This document shows positions 9,238 through 17,475 of a stretch of DNA of 64,000 bases, piece by piece. Location: assembly GCF_014174275.1 (NCBI RefSeq), contig NZ_JABEQK010000010.1:90482-154481 (forward strand). Reading direction: 5' to 3'. This stretch comes from Gluconacetobacter takamatsuzukensis (GTDB lineage: Bacteria; Pseudomonadota; Alphaproteobacteria; Acetobacterales; Acetobacteraceae). The notes beneath the pieces are model-generated. The model did not search any database. It was given only the letters and a program-made list of their open reading frames with translations, and had not been told where the DNA came from. How positions within the stretch are numbered: position 1 is the stretch's first letter; each line of letters begins with the position of its first letter. The translations under genes and the position numbers were made by a program.

Positions 9238-10656
9238 TCAGCCGGCGGATTCCGCAAACGGGTTGCGGGTGCCGCGCAGCAGCAGGCGGATCGGCGTGCC
9301 CGGCAGGTCAAAGGCCTCGCGCAGGCCGTTGACCAGGTAGCGCTGGTAATCCTCGGGCAGCAGCTCGGCACGGGTGCCGAACAGGATGAAGGTCGGCGGC
9401 CGGGCCTTGGCCTGGGTCATGTAGCGCAGCTTCAGCCGGCGCCCGCCGACCAGCGGCGGGCTGTGCCGCTCCAGCATCATCTCGAACCAGCGGTTCAGCG
9501 CGCCGGTCGGGATGCGCTTGTTCCAGACCTCGTGCGCGCGCCGCACCACCGGCAGCAGCTTGTGCACGTTGGCCCCCGTCAGCGCCGAGAACGACACGAC
9601 GGGAATTCCGCGCATCTGCGCCAGCGAGGTCTCGATCCGGTCCGAAATCGCCTGCCGCGTGGCGATCCGGTCCTCGACCGCGTCCCATTTGTTCAGCGCC
9701 AGCACGCAGCAGCGCCCCTCGCGCTCGATCAGGCGCGCGATCTGCAAATCCTGCTCGTGCACGCCCAGGGTGGCGTCCAGCGCCAGCACCACCACTTCGG
9801 CCATCTTCAGCGCCTCGATGGTGGCCGAGGTCGACATCTTCTCCAGCCCGTCCTCGACGCGCGCCCGGCGCCGCAGCCCGGCGGTGTCGACAAGCTGGAT
9901 CGGCCCGTCCTCGTCATGCAGCAGCACGGTGACGGAATCGCGGGTCAGCCCAGGCTCCGGCCCGGTAATCATCCGCTCCTCGCCCAGCAGGCGGTTCAGC
10001 AGGGTCGACTTGCCGGCATTGGGCCGGCCGACGATCGCCAGCCGCAGCGGGCCGGGCGGCCGCTCGTCCAGCTCCTCCCCGTCCTCGCCATACTGGGGCG
10101 GTTCCACCACCGGCTCCGCCGGTGCCTCGGGGGGCATGCGGTCCGCGATCTCGCCCATCAGTTCCGACAGGCCCTCGCCATGCTCGGCCGAAATCGCCAG
10201 CGGCGTCCCCAGCCCGAGCGCGAACGCCTCCATCGCGGCGGCCGCACCCTGCCGGCCCTCGGCCTTGTTCGCCACCAGCAGCACCGGCCGCCCCTGGCGG
10301 CGGATCCAGGCGGCGAAATGCTCGTCGGCCGGGGTGATGCCCGCCCGCGCGTCGATGCAGAACACCACCAGATCGGCCTGCGCCACCGCCGATTCAGACG
10401 AGGCCCGCATCCGCCCGTACAGCGTATCGGGCGCCGATTCCTCCAGGCCCGCGGTGTCGATCAGCCGTATCCGCCGCCCGCGCACGGTGCATTCGGCTTC
10501 CTTGCGGTCGCGGGTCACGCCCGGCGTGTCGGCCACAAGCGCCTGCCGCCGCCCCACAAGGCGGTTGAACAGGGTCGACTTGCCGACATTCGGACGCCCG
10601 GCGATCACGACGATCGGCAGGTCATCCCCGGTCGGAACGGAAGGAAGCTTGGCCAA
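9238..10656 (-). CDS. der: Ribosome biogenesis GTPase Der (EngA)
   Basis: A 472-residue essential GTPase for 50S ribosome assembly. It has the two tandem G domains unique to Der: GRPNVGKS at residues 20-27 with DTAG, and GRPNAGKS near 207 with DTAGLRRRA and NKWD, followed by the KH-like C-terminal domain. The first domain's G4 motif reads NKAE rather than NKAD. The start must be TTG at 10656: an in-frame TAG lies four codons upstream and there is no usable ATG or GTG before the first G domain. A GAGGGA box lies about 12 bases upstream. It is the last gene of the yfgM-bamB-der block. Confidence 0.97.
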   Translation of the reverse strand: MAKLPSVPTGDDLPIVVIAGRPNVGKSTLFNRLVGRRQALVADTPGVTRDRKEAECTVRGRRIRLIDTAGLEESAPDTLYGRMRASSESAVAQADLVVFCIDARAGITPADEHFAAWIRRQGRPVLLVANKAEGRQGAAAAMEAFALGLGTPLAISAEHGEGLSELMGEIADRMPPEAPAEPVVEPPQYGEDGEELDERPPGPLRLAIVGRPNAGKSTLLNRLLGEERMITGPEPGLTRDSVTVLLHDEDGPIQLVDTAGLRRRARVEDGLEKMSTSATIEALKMAEVVVLALDATLGVHEQDLQIARLIEREGRCCVLALNKWDAVEDRIATRQAISDRIETSLAQMRGIPVVSFSALTGANVHKLLPVVRRAHEVWNKRIPTGALNRWFEMMLERHSPPLVGGRRLKLRYMTQAKARPPTFILFGTRAELLPEDYQRYLVNGLREAFDLPGTPIRLLLRGTRNPFAESAG

Positions 10657-10726
10657 GGTATGAAACTATCCCTCGGGCACGATGCGTTCGCCCATGCTGG
10701 CGCACCCTGCCCATATATCATGTCCA

Positions 10727-10772
10727 AGCCCGATTCACGCCCCGGGTCGCAGCGATCCGGGGCGATCGGGCT
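10727..10772 (-). terminator. Strong nested hairpin between bamB and der
   Basis: Directly after the bamB stop, AGCCCGAT (10727-10734) pairs with ATCGGGCT (10765-10772), and inside it GCCCCGG (10739-10745) pairs with CCGGGGC (10757-10763). No T run follows on the minus strand, so it may be a partial terminator, attenuator or RNA-stabilising element between bamB and der rather than a full stop. Confidence 0.55.
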
Positions 10773-12143
10773 CTAGCTGTAGGCGTTCAGTTTGCCGTCG
10801 TCGGTCACGATCAGCAGCCGGCCATCCACCACGATCGGCGCCACCGTGGCAACCCCCGGCAGCTTGCCGACCGTCAGAATCGCCCCCGTCGCGGGGTCGA
10901 TGGTCACGAAGCCGGTCTCGGGCATCGTGCTGACGCAGACCAGCTTGCTGCCGGCCATGATCGGCCCGGTCCAGGTCACGCCGTTCTTCTGCGCCTCGAC
11001 CCGGCGATAGCGCCGCAGCTGCGTGATCCAGCGCACATGGCCGTTCACCCGGTCGAGGCAGGCAAGCTGCTGGTCCAGCGACAGCACATACACCCAGTTG
11101 TCGATCACCAGCAGCGTATCCTGCCCGGCCACGGTGCGTTCCCACAGCCGGCGGCCCGACCGCAGGTCGATCGCCACCATCACCGAGCCGGCGCTGATGG
11201 CATAGACGGTGTCGTCCATCACCACCGGCATGCCGCGCACGCATGAGAAATCGACCGTCGATTCCTGGCCGTTGGTGCTGCCCAGCGTATCGCTCCACAC
11301 CACCTCGCCACTGGCCGCCCGCAGCGCGACCAGGTCGCCGGAGCCGAAGCCGGCCACCACCACGTCGCCCGCCACGGCGGGCGCGGGCTGGCCGAAGATC
11401 ACGGTATCGGCCTGGGTGGCGGAATAGGTCCACAGCACCCGCCCCGTCGCCGCATCCAGCGCCAGCAGCCGCTCGTCGATCGTGCCGAAGAACAGCCGGC
11501 CATCCACCACCGTCGGCGCCGAACGGCCGGGCGACTGGGTGTCGATCCGCCACTTCACCTTGCCGGTCGCGGCTTCGACCGCCAAGGCCTGCCCCACGCC
11601 GTCGACGATATACAGCGTGTCGCCGGCAATGCTGTACCCGCCGCCCAGATTGCTGGAATGCATCTTCTTCGGCTTGGGCGTGAAGCGCCACACCTCGCGC
11701 ATGCGCGGCCATTCATAGGCCCGGATCACCCCCTGCGCATCGCCGACGAAGATCCGCCCGCCCGCGACGATCGGCGTCGCCTGCAACACGCCGCGCCCGC
11801 TGTCGCCCAGCGCGGCATAGGACAGCAGCTCGGGCTCCGACACGCCCGCGCCGATGCCATGCGACCATTCGCGGCGCATCTGGCCGCCCCAGGCCATGTT
11901 GACCCCGGCATGGGTCGGCAGGCGCCCCGGCTGCTGCCAGTCGCCGATGGCGGTCTGGGCGGGAATGGCGATCGACGCCTTGTCGTCGGGGTCGACCATC
12001 AGGCCCGCGCCCGTCGTCAGGACATCGACGCGCTTGCCCGCCAGCAGCGGCTTTTCGTCATCATCGAACAGGCTGCATCCGGCCAGGACCGGCACCATCG
12101 CGCCACCAAGGAGCGCATGCCGGCGGGTCAGAACTTTGTTCAT
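10773..12143 (-). CDS. bamB: Outer membrane assembly lipoprotein BamB
   Basis: A 456-residue lipoprotein, periplasmic scaffold of the BAM machine that inserts beta-barrel proteins. The signal peptide ends in a lipobox with C23 (VLAGC); a twin arginine (TRRHALLGG) precedes its hydrophobic core. The rest is repeated beta-propeller blades of the PQQ-like type (ALDAATGRVLW, AIDLRSGRRLWER, TIDPATGAILTVG), as in BamB. It is longer than the E. coli protein (about 390), mostly through the linker at 24-90. Its place between a YfgM-like protein and der repeats the order seen in many Gram-negatives. The ATG at 12143 follows a modest GGA box. Confidence 0.93.
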   Translation of the reverse strand: MNKVLTRRHALLGGAMVPVLAGCSLFDDDEKPLLAGKRVDVLTTGAGLMVDPDDKASIAIPAQTAIGDWQQPGRLPTHAGVNMAWGGQMRREWSHGIGAGVSEPELLSYAALGDSGRGVLQATPIVAGGRIFVGDAQGVIRAYEWPRMREVWRFTPKPKKMHSSNLGGGYSIAGDTLYIVDGVGQALAVEAATGKVKWRIDTQSPGRSAPTVVDGRLFFGTIDERLLALDAATGRVLWTYSATQADTVIFGQPAPAVAGDVVVAGFGSGDLVALRAASGEVVWSDTLGSTNGQESTVDFSCVRGMPVVMDDTVYAISAGSVMVAIDLRSGRRLWERTVAGQDTLLVIDNWVYVLSLDQQLACLDRVNGHVRWITQLRRYRRVEAQKNGVTWTGPIMAGSKLVCVSTMPETGFVTIDPATGAILTVGKLPGVATVAPIVVDGRLLIVTDDGKLNAYS

Positions 12144-12315
12144 GTAAATCCTGCGCTACGAAAGGAAAAACGGGGCCATTCCGGTCTCGGCATGCCCGCT
12201 GCCCCGGGGGCATGAAACCATTGTCCGCGCGACGCCGCCAGAGCGCATGGCACCATCGGGCACGCATTGGCCCGAAAACGGATCGCCCCCGCCATCCGCC
12301 CCGGCCGGGCACGCG

Positions 12316-13005
12316 CTATGACGGCGTGGCATTCAGCGTCTGGAGCATGCCGCCGGCCCGGCTGCGCAGGCCCTCCGGCACGTCGATCTGCGTCGTCAGC
12401 TGCCCCAGCCGCCGGCGCGCGTCGGCCAGGTGCCCCTGCCGCAGGTCCAGCATCGCCTCGCATTCCTCCGCCAGCCCGCGCCACGGCTTGCCGGCGCCAT
12501 CCAGCGTGGCCAGGCGCGAGCGCAGCACCGCCGGATCGCCATCGTCGATCTGGTGCTGCACCCACAGCAGGCTGGCCAGCCCGCGCAGCAGCGCATCGGC
12601 GCGCTGGTCGTCGGCCACCTGGGCCCACAGCGCCAGCGCGCCCTTGCCGTCGCCGCTCGAGGCCAGCAGCGCCGCGCGTTCCAGCCGCGACAGCGTGCGC
12701 AGGCCGGAGGGCACGCCGTCCAGCGTCGCCAGCCGCGCCAGCGCGTCCTTCTGCTGCGGGGTCAGCGCATTGGTCTCGCCGGGGGCGATATGGCTGGTAT
12801 CGGCCGCGCGCAGCGCCGCGAAATAGGTCGCGCCGGCGGCCTCCGCGGCCTGTCGCCCGCGCCAGGCATGATATTGCCAGCCACCCACGCCGGCAGCGGC
12901 CACCGCCACCACCGCCACCGCCGCGCCGACATAGCGCCGGGCCATCAGCCGCAGACGCTCCATGCGCATGTCGTCGTCGACTTCCCTGAAGATGTCGTCA
13001 GCCAC
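12316..13005 (-). CDS. YfgM-like membrane-anchored TPR-type protein
   Basis: A 229-residue protein with a short cytosolic N-terminus (MADDIFREVDDDMRMERL), one transmembrane segment at about 25-45, and a helical tetratricopeptide-like periplasmic domain. This is the layout of YfgM (AncA), which binds SecYEG and periplasmic chaperones. Position directly before bamB and der supports the assignment. The start is GTG at 13005; the next ATG is 13 codons in and would remove part of the conserved tail. 172 bases separate it from bamB. Confidence 0.85.
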   Translation of the reverse strand: MADDIFREVDDDMRMERLRLMARRYVGAAVAVVAVAAAGVGGWQYHAWRGRQAAEAAGATYFAALRAADTSHIAPGETNALTPQQKDALARLATLDGVPSGLRTLSRLERAALLASSGDGKGALALWAQVADDQRADALLRGLASLLWVQHQIDDGDPAVLRSRLATLDGAGKPWRGLAEECEAMLDLRQGHLADARRRLGQLTTQIDVPEGLRSRAGGMLQTLNATPS

Positions 13006-13033
13006 GTCTCAACCGCTCTCCGCATCCAGCCGC

Positions 13034-13051
13034 GACGGGCCCGGGCCCGTC
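13034..13051. repeat. Perfect 18-bp palindrome upstream of the yfgM-like gene
   Basis: GACGGGCCCGGGCCCGTC is fully self-complementary. It lies 28 bases before the GTG of the yfgM-like gene and downstream of the small secreted protein gene. It could be the terminator of that gene or a binding site; it has no hairpin loop and no T tract. Confidence 0.5.
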
Positions 13052-13135
13052 ATTCCATGGCCGGACCATAGCGGTCCCGGCGCATGCGGGCAACAAACCC
13101 GCACGCGGCCGGCAGCACGCGCCCCGGGCGCGCGC

Positions 13136-13525
13136 TCAGGGGTGCGAGAAGCGCGCGGCCCCGGCCTTGAGGTCGGCGGTCAGCTTCGTGAAATGGCCGG
13201 AAATCCGCTGCTGCACGGCCACGCTGCCCTGCTGGACCTGGTCGATCCGGGCCTTGGCCTGCGCGCTGATCGCCGCCTGCTCGCGCGCGGCGGCGGTGGT
13301 GACGCAGGCATTATAGGTCCGCGCGGCCTTCTCGTACGCCGTCACGGCATCGACGCTGGCATTGTATTTCGCCACGCTGGAGGAATCGACGGCGGGGGCC
13401 GCCGGCTCCTTCCCGCAGGCGGGCGCCGACCACCCGGCATCCGCCGCCCGGGCCGTGGAAAACGCACCGGTCAGGCACAAGACGGCAGCACAGGCCAGCA
13501 ACCGGCCCGATTTCATAGCACGCAA
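13136..13525 (-). CDS. Small secreted protein of unknown function
   Basis: A 129-residue hypothetical exported protein. A signal peptide is clear (KSGRLLACAAVLCLTGAFSTARA, cleaved near residue 28); the mature part is about 100 residues, Ala-rich and predicted helical, with cysteines in PACGKE and YNACVT that could form a disulfide. The start is ambiguous: TTG at 13525 has an AAGGGA box at ideal spacing, while an ATG three codons later (13516) gives almost the same signal peptide. No function recognised. It lies upstream of the yfgM-bamB-der block, about 130 bases away. Confidence 0.75.
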   Translation of the reverse strand: MRAMKSGRLLACAAVLCLTGAFSTARAADAGWSAPACGKEPAAPAVDSSSVAKYNASVDAVTAYEKAARTYNACVTTAAAREQAAISAQAKARIDQVQQGSVAVQQRISGHFTKLTADLKAGAARFSHP

Positions 13526-13608
13526 GACACATCCCTTTTGACTACGGTCCCGCCGTCACGATGACGGAAATCGCGGACGCTGCCCCCTATGCCGACAAGA
13601 TGTCGAAA

Positions 13609-14928
13609 TCAGGGCGCGAAATGCGCCAGCCGGCCCGCGGGCGCGCCCAGGATCGTGTCCTCGCGCATCACCGCCTGCCCGCGCACGATCGTCGCCATCG
13701 GCCAGCCCGTCACCGCCATGCCGTCGAACGGCGTCCAGCCCGCCGGGGTGGCGATCCAGTCGTTGGTGATGCGCCGCTTCGCCGCCAGGTCGACCAGCGT
13801 GAAGTCGGCATCGTACCCCATGGCGATCCGCCCCTTGGCCTGCAAGCCGTAGACCCGCGCCGGCCCCGCCGCCATCAGGTCCACCATCCGGCCCAGCGAC
13901 AGGCGCCCGGCATTCACATGGTCCAGCATCACCGGCACCAGCGTCTGCACGCCCGTCAGCCCGGCCGGGGTCGCGGGCCAGGGCTTCGCCTTCGCCGCCA
14001 GCGAATGCGGCGCGTGGTCCGAGCCGATCGTGTCCACCATGCCGTCGCGCACCGCCTCCCACGAGGCCTCGTAATGCCGCCGGTCGCGGATCGGCGGGTT
14101 CATCACCGCCAGCGCCCCCAGCGTCTCGTAGCAATCCGGCGCCACCTGCGTCAGGTGGTTCACCAGCACCTCGACGGTGGCGACATCGCGATGCCCGGCC
14201 AGCCAGTCCAGTTCCTCGGCGGTCGAGGTGTGCAGGATATGCACCGGCCGCCGCGCCCGCCGCGCCAGCCCCACGATCCGCCGCGTGCCCAGGAACGCGC
14301 ATTCCTCGTCGCGCCAGAACGGGTGCATGTCGTACGACATGCCCTCGGTCAGCAGCTTCTTCCGGTCCTGGAGCCGATATTCGTCCTCGGAATGAAAGGC
14401 CACGCGCCGGTGCCCGTGCTCCAGCACCTGGCGGATGCCCTCGTCGTCCTCGATCATCAGGTCGCCGGTCGACGATCCGGCAAAGACCTTGATCGCGCAC
14501 ACGCCGTCATAGTCTTCATATTCACCCAGGCGCGGCGTATTGGCGCGCGTGGCGCCGATATACATCGCGAAATCGACCCAGCTTTCCCGCGAGGCATATT
14601 CCTGCTTCCAGCGCAGCATGTCGCCATCGGTGATCGAGGGCGCGGTGTTGGGCATGTCGAACACCGTCGTCACCCCCCCCAGCGCCGCCGCCCGGGTGCC
14701 GGTCGGGATGCTCTCGACCGACGCATCGCCCGGATCGCGCAGATGCACATGCGGGTCGATCAGCCCCGGCAGCACATGCAGCCCGGCGGCATCGATCACC
14801 TCGTCCGCCTCATCCGCCGCCACAACCGACAGGCTGGCGATCCGCCCCGCCCGCACGCCGATATCGGTCCGCGCCTCGCCCCACGGCAGCACGCATGTCC
14901 CATTACGGATGATCAGGTCGTAATGCAT
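13609..14928 (-). CDS. pyrC: Dihydroorotase, class I
   Basis: A 439-residue amidohydrolase matching class I dihydroorotases, which close carbamoyl-aspartate to dihydroorotate in pyrimidine synthesis. Metal-site features: DPHVHLRDPG near residue 60, the lysine likely to be carbamylated in CAIKVFAGS, HILHTST, and GSDHAPH near the C-terminal third. I start at the ATG at 14928, which has GAGGGA just upstream; the reading frame stays open further but without conserved sequence. No partner pyrB is adjacent, which is normal in this group. A hydantoinase/allantoinase role is the alternative, but the metal-site motifs favour dihydroorotase. Confidence 0.9.
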   Translation of the reverse strand: MHYDLIIRNGTCVLPWGEARTDIGVRAGRIASLSVVAADEADEVIDAAGLHVLPGLIDPHVHLRDPGDASVESIPTGTRAAALGGVTTVFDMPNTAPSITDGDMLRWKQEYASRESWVDFAMYIGATRANTPRLGEYEDYDGVCAIKVFAGSSTGDLMIEDDEGIRQVLEHGHRRVAFHSEDEYRLQDRKKLLTEGMSYDMHPFWRDEECAFLGTRRIVGLARRARRPVHILHTSTAEELDWLAGHRDVATVEVLVNHLTQVAPDCYETLGALAVMNPPIRDRRHYEASWEAVRDGMVDTIGSDHAPHSLAAKAKPWPATPAGLTGVQTLVPVMLDHVNAGRLSLGRMVDLMAAGPARVYGLQAKGRIAMGYDADFTLVDLAAKRRITNDWIATPAGWTPFDGMAVTGWPMATIVRGQAVMREDTILGAPAGRLAHFAP

Positions 14929-15123
14929 CGGTCCCTCGCAGCCTGTCTTTCTCCGCGACGTACTCCTTTCGGGACATACGCGGCAAGACCGCGCAGCGAT
15001 CCCCAGCCCTTCACCCGACGCGGGATTTTTCGTAAAATCGGTCGCCCGTGTGGCATTCAACGCGCCTCCGGCGCGTTTCCCCCAGGGCAGGCGGAAACAG
15101 GGCGGCCCCGTCAGGAGCGGCGC

Positions 15124-15840
15124 ATGGTCTCATTGTACGGGCAAGGCTGGCTTCAGCTCGGGGAACTGGCCCTGGCCTTCGTCCTGTCGGCCCTGATCGG
15201 CATCGAGCGCGAGGTCCGGCAGAAAAGTGCCGGCGTGCGCACCTACACCCTGGTCGGCGTGGCCGCCGCCCTGTTCATGCTGGTCTCCAAATACGGGTTC
15301 AACGACGTGCTGCGCCCGCAGATCGTGGTCGTGGACCCGTCGCGCATCGCCGCCCAGATCGTCTCGGGCATCGGCTTCATCGGCGGCGGCGTGATCTTCA
15401 TGCGGCGCGACGTGGTGCGCGGCCTGACCACGGCGGCCTCGGTGTGGCTGACCGCCGCGCTGGGCATGGCCTGCGGGGCGGGCCTGCCGGCCCTCGCCGT
15501 CGCCACCACCATCGGCCATTTCGTCATCATGTTCGGCTTCCCCAAGATCATCGGCCGCCTCCCCGCCAACCGCAAGAACGGCACGGTCCTGCGCCTGGTC
15601 TACGAAGACGGCCGCGGCCTGCTGCGCACCATCCTGCTCTGCTGCACCCAGTGCCGCTTCACGATCGAACAGGTCCGGCTGAGCAGCCACCAGACCGAAC
15701 GCTCGGACCCACGCCCCTCAGCCGTGACCCTGTTCATGGAGGTCAAAGGCAAGCGCCCGATCTCGCGCCTGATCGAGAAGCTCGGGGAAATCGATGGGCT
15801 GTGGGAGGTGGAGACCCGTGAAGATGATGGGCTGGAGTAA
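15124..15840 (+). CDS. mgtC: MgtC/SapB family membrane protein
   Basis: A 238-residue inner-membrane protein with the MgtC signature: IGIEREVRQKSAGVRTYTLV in the first loop, GIGFIGGGVIFM in the next helices, and an AASVWLTAALGMACG helix. The C-terminal 90 residues form the soluble ACT-like domain. MgtC proteins aid growth at low Mg2+ and modulate the F1F0 ATPase in some bacteria; housekeeping relatives are less studied. The ATG at 15124 has AGGAG six bases upstream. It is divergent from pyrC and convergent with D-lactate dehydrogenase. Confidence 0.92.
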   Translation: MVSLYGQGWLQLGELALAFVLSALIGIEREVRQKSAGVRTYTLVGVAAALFMLVSKYGFNDVLRPQIVVVDPSRIAAQIVSGIGFIGGGVIFMRRDVVRGLTTAASVWLTAALGMACGAGLPALAVATTIGHFVIMFGFPKIIGRLPANRKNGTVLRLVYEDGRGLLRTILLCCTQCRFTIEQVRLSSHQTERSDPRPSAVTLFMEVKGKRPISRLIEKLGEIDGLWEVETREDDGLE

Positions 15841-15880
15841 AAAGGTCTCTTCCTTTGTCTTACGAAAAAAAAGCAAAAAG

Positions 15881-15968
15881 ACTTTGATCCGTTCAGGACC
15901 ATCGCGTGGCCCGGCAAAAAACTCCTGAACGAATCAAGGTTTTTTGGTTCTTTTTTTCAAAAAAGAAC
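15881..15968. terminator. Two stacked bidirectional terminators between mgtC and dld
   Basis: First, an 18-base imperfect inverted repeat (15881-15898 with 15923-15940; two mismatches) is followed by a T run at 15940-15945, a good factor-independent terminator for mgtC. Second, GTTCTTTTTT (15947-15956) pairs with AAAAAAGAAC (15959-15968) around a TC loop and ends two bases before the dld stop, serving dld on the other strand. The A/T-rich stretch stands out from the GC-rich surroundings. Confidence 0.75.
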
Positions 15969-15970
15969 GC

Positions 15971-17338
15971 CTAAAGCATCTTCCCCGGATTAAGGATCCC
16001 ATTCGGATCCATCGTCTTCTTGAACCCCCGCATCACCTCCAGCGCCACCGGATCGTGCTCGTCGGCCATGAACTCGCGCTTGCCCAGCCCGATCCCGTGC
16101 TCGCCGCTGCACGACCCGCCCAGCGCCAGCGCGCGGCGCACGATCTTCCGGTCCAGCGCCCAGGCCTGCGCCAGCCCCTCCGGCGTGGGCGGCACGAGGA
16201 TGATGGTGTGGAAATTGCCGTCCCCGACATGCCCGACGATGGGCGCGGTCAGGCCGGATTCCGCGATATCCTCCTTTACCCCGGCCACCAGTTCCGCCAG
16301 CACCGAAATCGGCACGATCGCATCGGTGGTCATGGCGCTGTAGCCCGGCCGATAGGCCAGGCAGGCCCAGTACGCATGATGCCGCGCGCGCCACAGGGCG
16401 GCGCGCTGGTCCGGATCGGTATGCCAGTCGAAGCCCAGCCCGCCGCGATCGGACACGATGGCCTCCACCACCGCGATCTGCTCGCGCACCGCCTCGGGAC
16501 CACCGACGAATTCGAGAAACAGCGTGGGCAGCGCGCGCAGCCCCGTCAGGCCGGAATAGCGGATGCTGGCATCCATCTGCACCTCGTCCAGCAATTCCAG
16601 CCGCCCGATGGGCACGCCGAATTGCAGGATGTCGATGGCGGTGGCAACGGCGTCGGACAGGGTTTCGAACTGCACCACGGCGGCAGCGATGGTTTCGGGA
16701 ATCGGATGCAGCCGCAACTGGATTTCCGTAATCACCCCCAGCGTGCCTTCCGAGCCGATCAGCAGATGCGTCAGGTCGTACCCGGTCGCGGATTTGCGCA
16801 CCCGCCCGCCGGTGCGCATCACCCGCCCGTCGGCCAGCACCGCCGTCAGCCCCAGCACATTCTCGCGGATCGTGCCGTAGCGCACCGCCGCGGTGCCCGA
16901 GGCCCGGGTGGCGCACATGCCGCCGATGGTGGCCTCGCCACCCGGATCGACGGGGAAGAACAGCCCGGTATCGCGCAGGATCTGGTTCAGCGCCTGCCGG
17001 GTGATGCCGGCCTGCACCCGGCAATCCATGTCCTGCGGATTGACCGACAGCAGTTCGGTCATCCGCGACAGGTCGAGGCTGATCCCGCCTTCCGGCGGAT
17101 TGACGTGCCCTTCCAGCGAGGTCCCGGCGCCGAAGGCGGCCAGCGGCACCCGATGCGCGTTGCACAGCGCCAGCGTCTGCGCCACGTCGTCGGTGCTCTG
17201 CGCGAACACCACCGCCGCCGGCATGCTGGGCGCATGATGGCCCTCGCCATGGCTGTGCTGCTCGCGGACGGATTCGGCGGTCGACACCCGCTCGTCCCCC
17301 AGTCGCGCGCGCAGGGCCGCAATCAGTTCGCTCGTCAT
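15971..17338 (-). CDS. dld: FAD-linked D-lactate dehydrogenase (cytochrome type)
   Basis: A 455-residue flavoprotein of the FAD-linked oxidase family, probably oxidising D-lactate to pyruvate and passing electrons to the respiratory chain. The N-terminal PCMH FAD domain includes FGAGTSLEGHV, DPGGEATIGGM and GSEGTLGVITE; the C-terminal domain includes VGHVGDGNFHT and GEHGIGLGKREFM. Length and motifs match cytochrome-type D-lactate dehydrogenases; glycolate oxidase subunit GlcD is the main alternative, but no glcE/glcF is adjacent. The start is the ATG at 17338 behind GGGGGA; open frame upstream lacks conservation. Confidence 0.88.
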   Translation of the reverse strand: MTSELIAALRARLGDERVSTAESVREQHSHGEGHHAPSMPAAVVFAQSTDDVAQTLALCNAHRVPLAAFGAGTSLEGHVNPPEGGISLDLSRMTELLSVNPQDMDCRVQAGITRQALNQILRDTGLFFPVDPGGEATIGGMCATRASGTAAVRYGTIRENVLGLTAVLADGRVMRTGGRVRKSATGYDLTHLLIGSEGTLGVITEIQLRLHPIPETIAAAVVQFETLSDAVATAIDILQFGVPIGRLELLDEVQMDASIRYSGLTGLRALPTLFLEFVGGPEAVREQIAVVEAIVSDRGGLGFDWHTDPDQRAALWRARHHAYWACLAYRPGYSAMTTDAIVPISVLAELVAGVKEDIAESGLTAPIVGHVGDGNFHTIILVPPTPEGLAQAWALDRKIVRRALALGGSCSGEHGIGLGKREFMADEHDPVALEVMRGFKKTMDPNGILNPGKML

Positions 17339-17475
17339 GCGCGTGGCTTCCCCCCGTTCCTGTCCGCCGGTATCCCTGAGGCTATCGGCCCGGGATGGAC
17401 AATTCAAAAAAACGTACGTTCGTATCCAGCCCACAGGCACTATCGGCGAGCGAACGCGCATCAGGCATGGGCCGC

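Noticed and set aside
17411..17420. AACGTACGTT palindrome between dld and the phosphodiesterase
   Set aside because: Only ten bases and without a second site; too short to claim as an operator.
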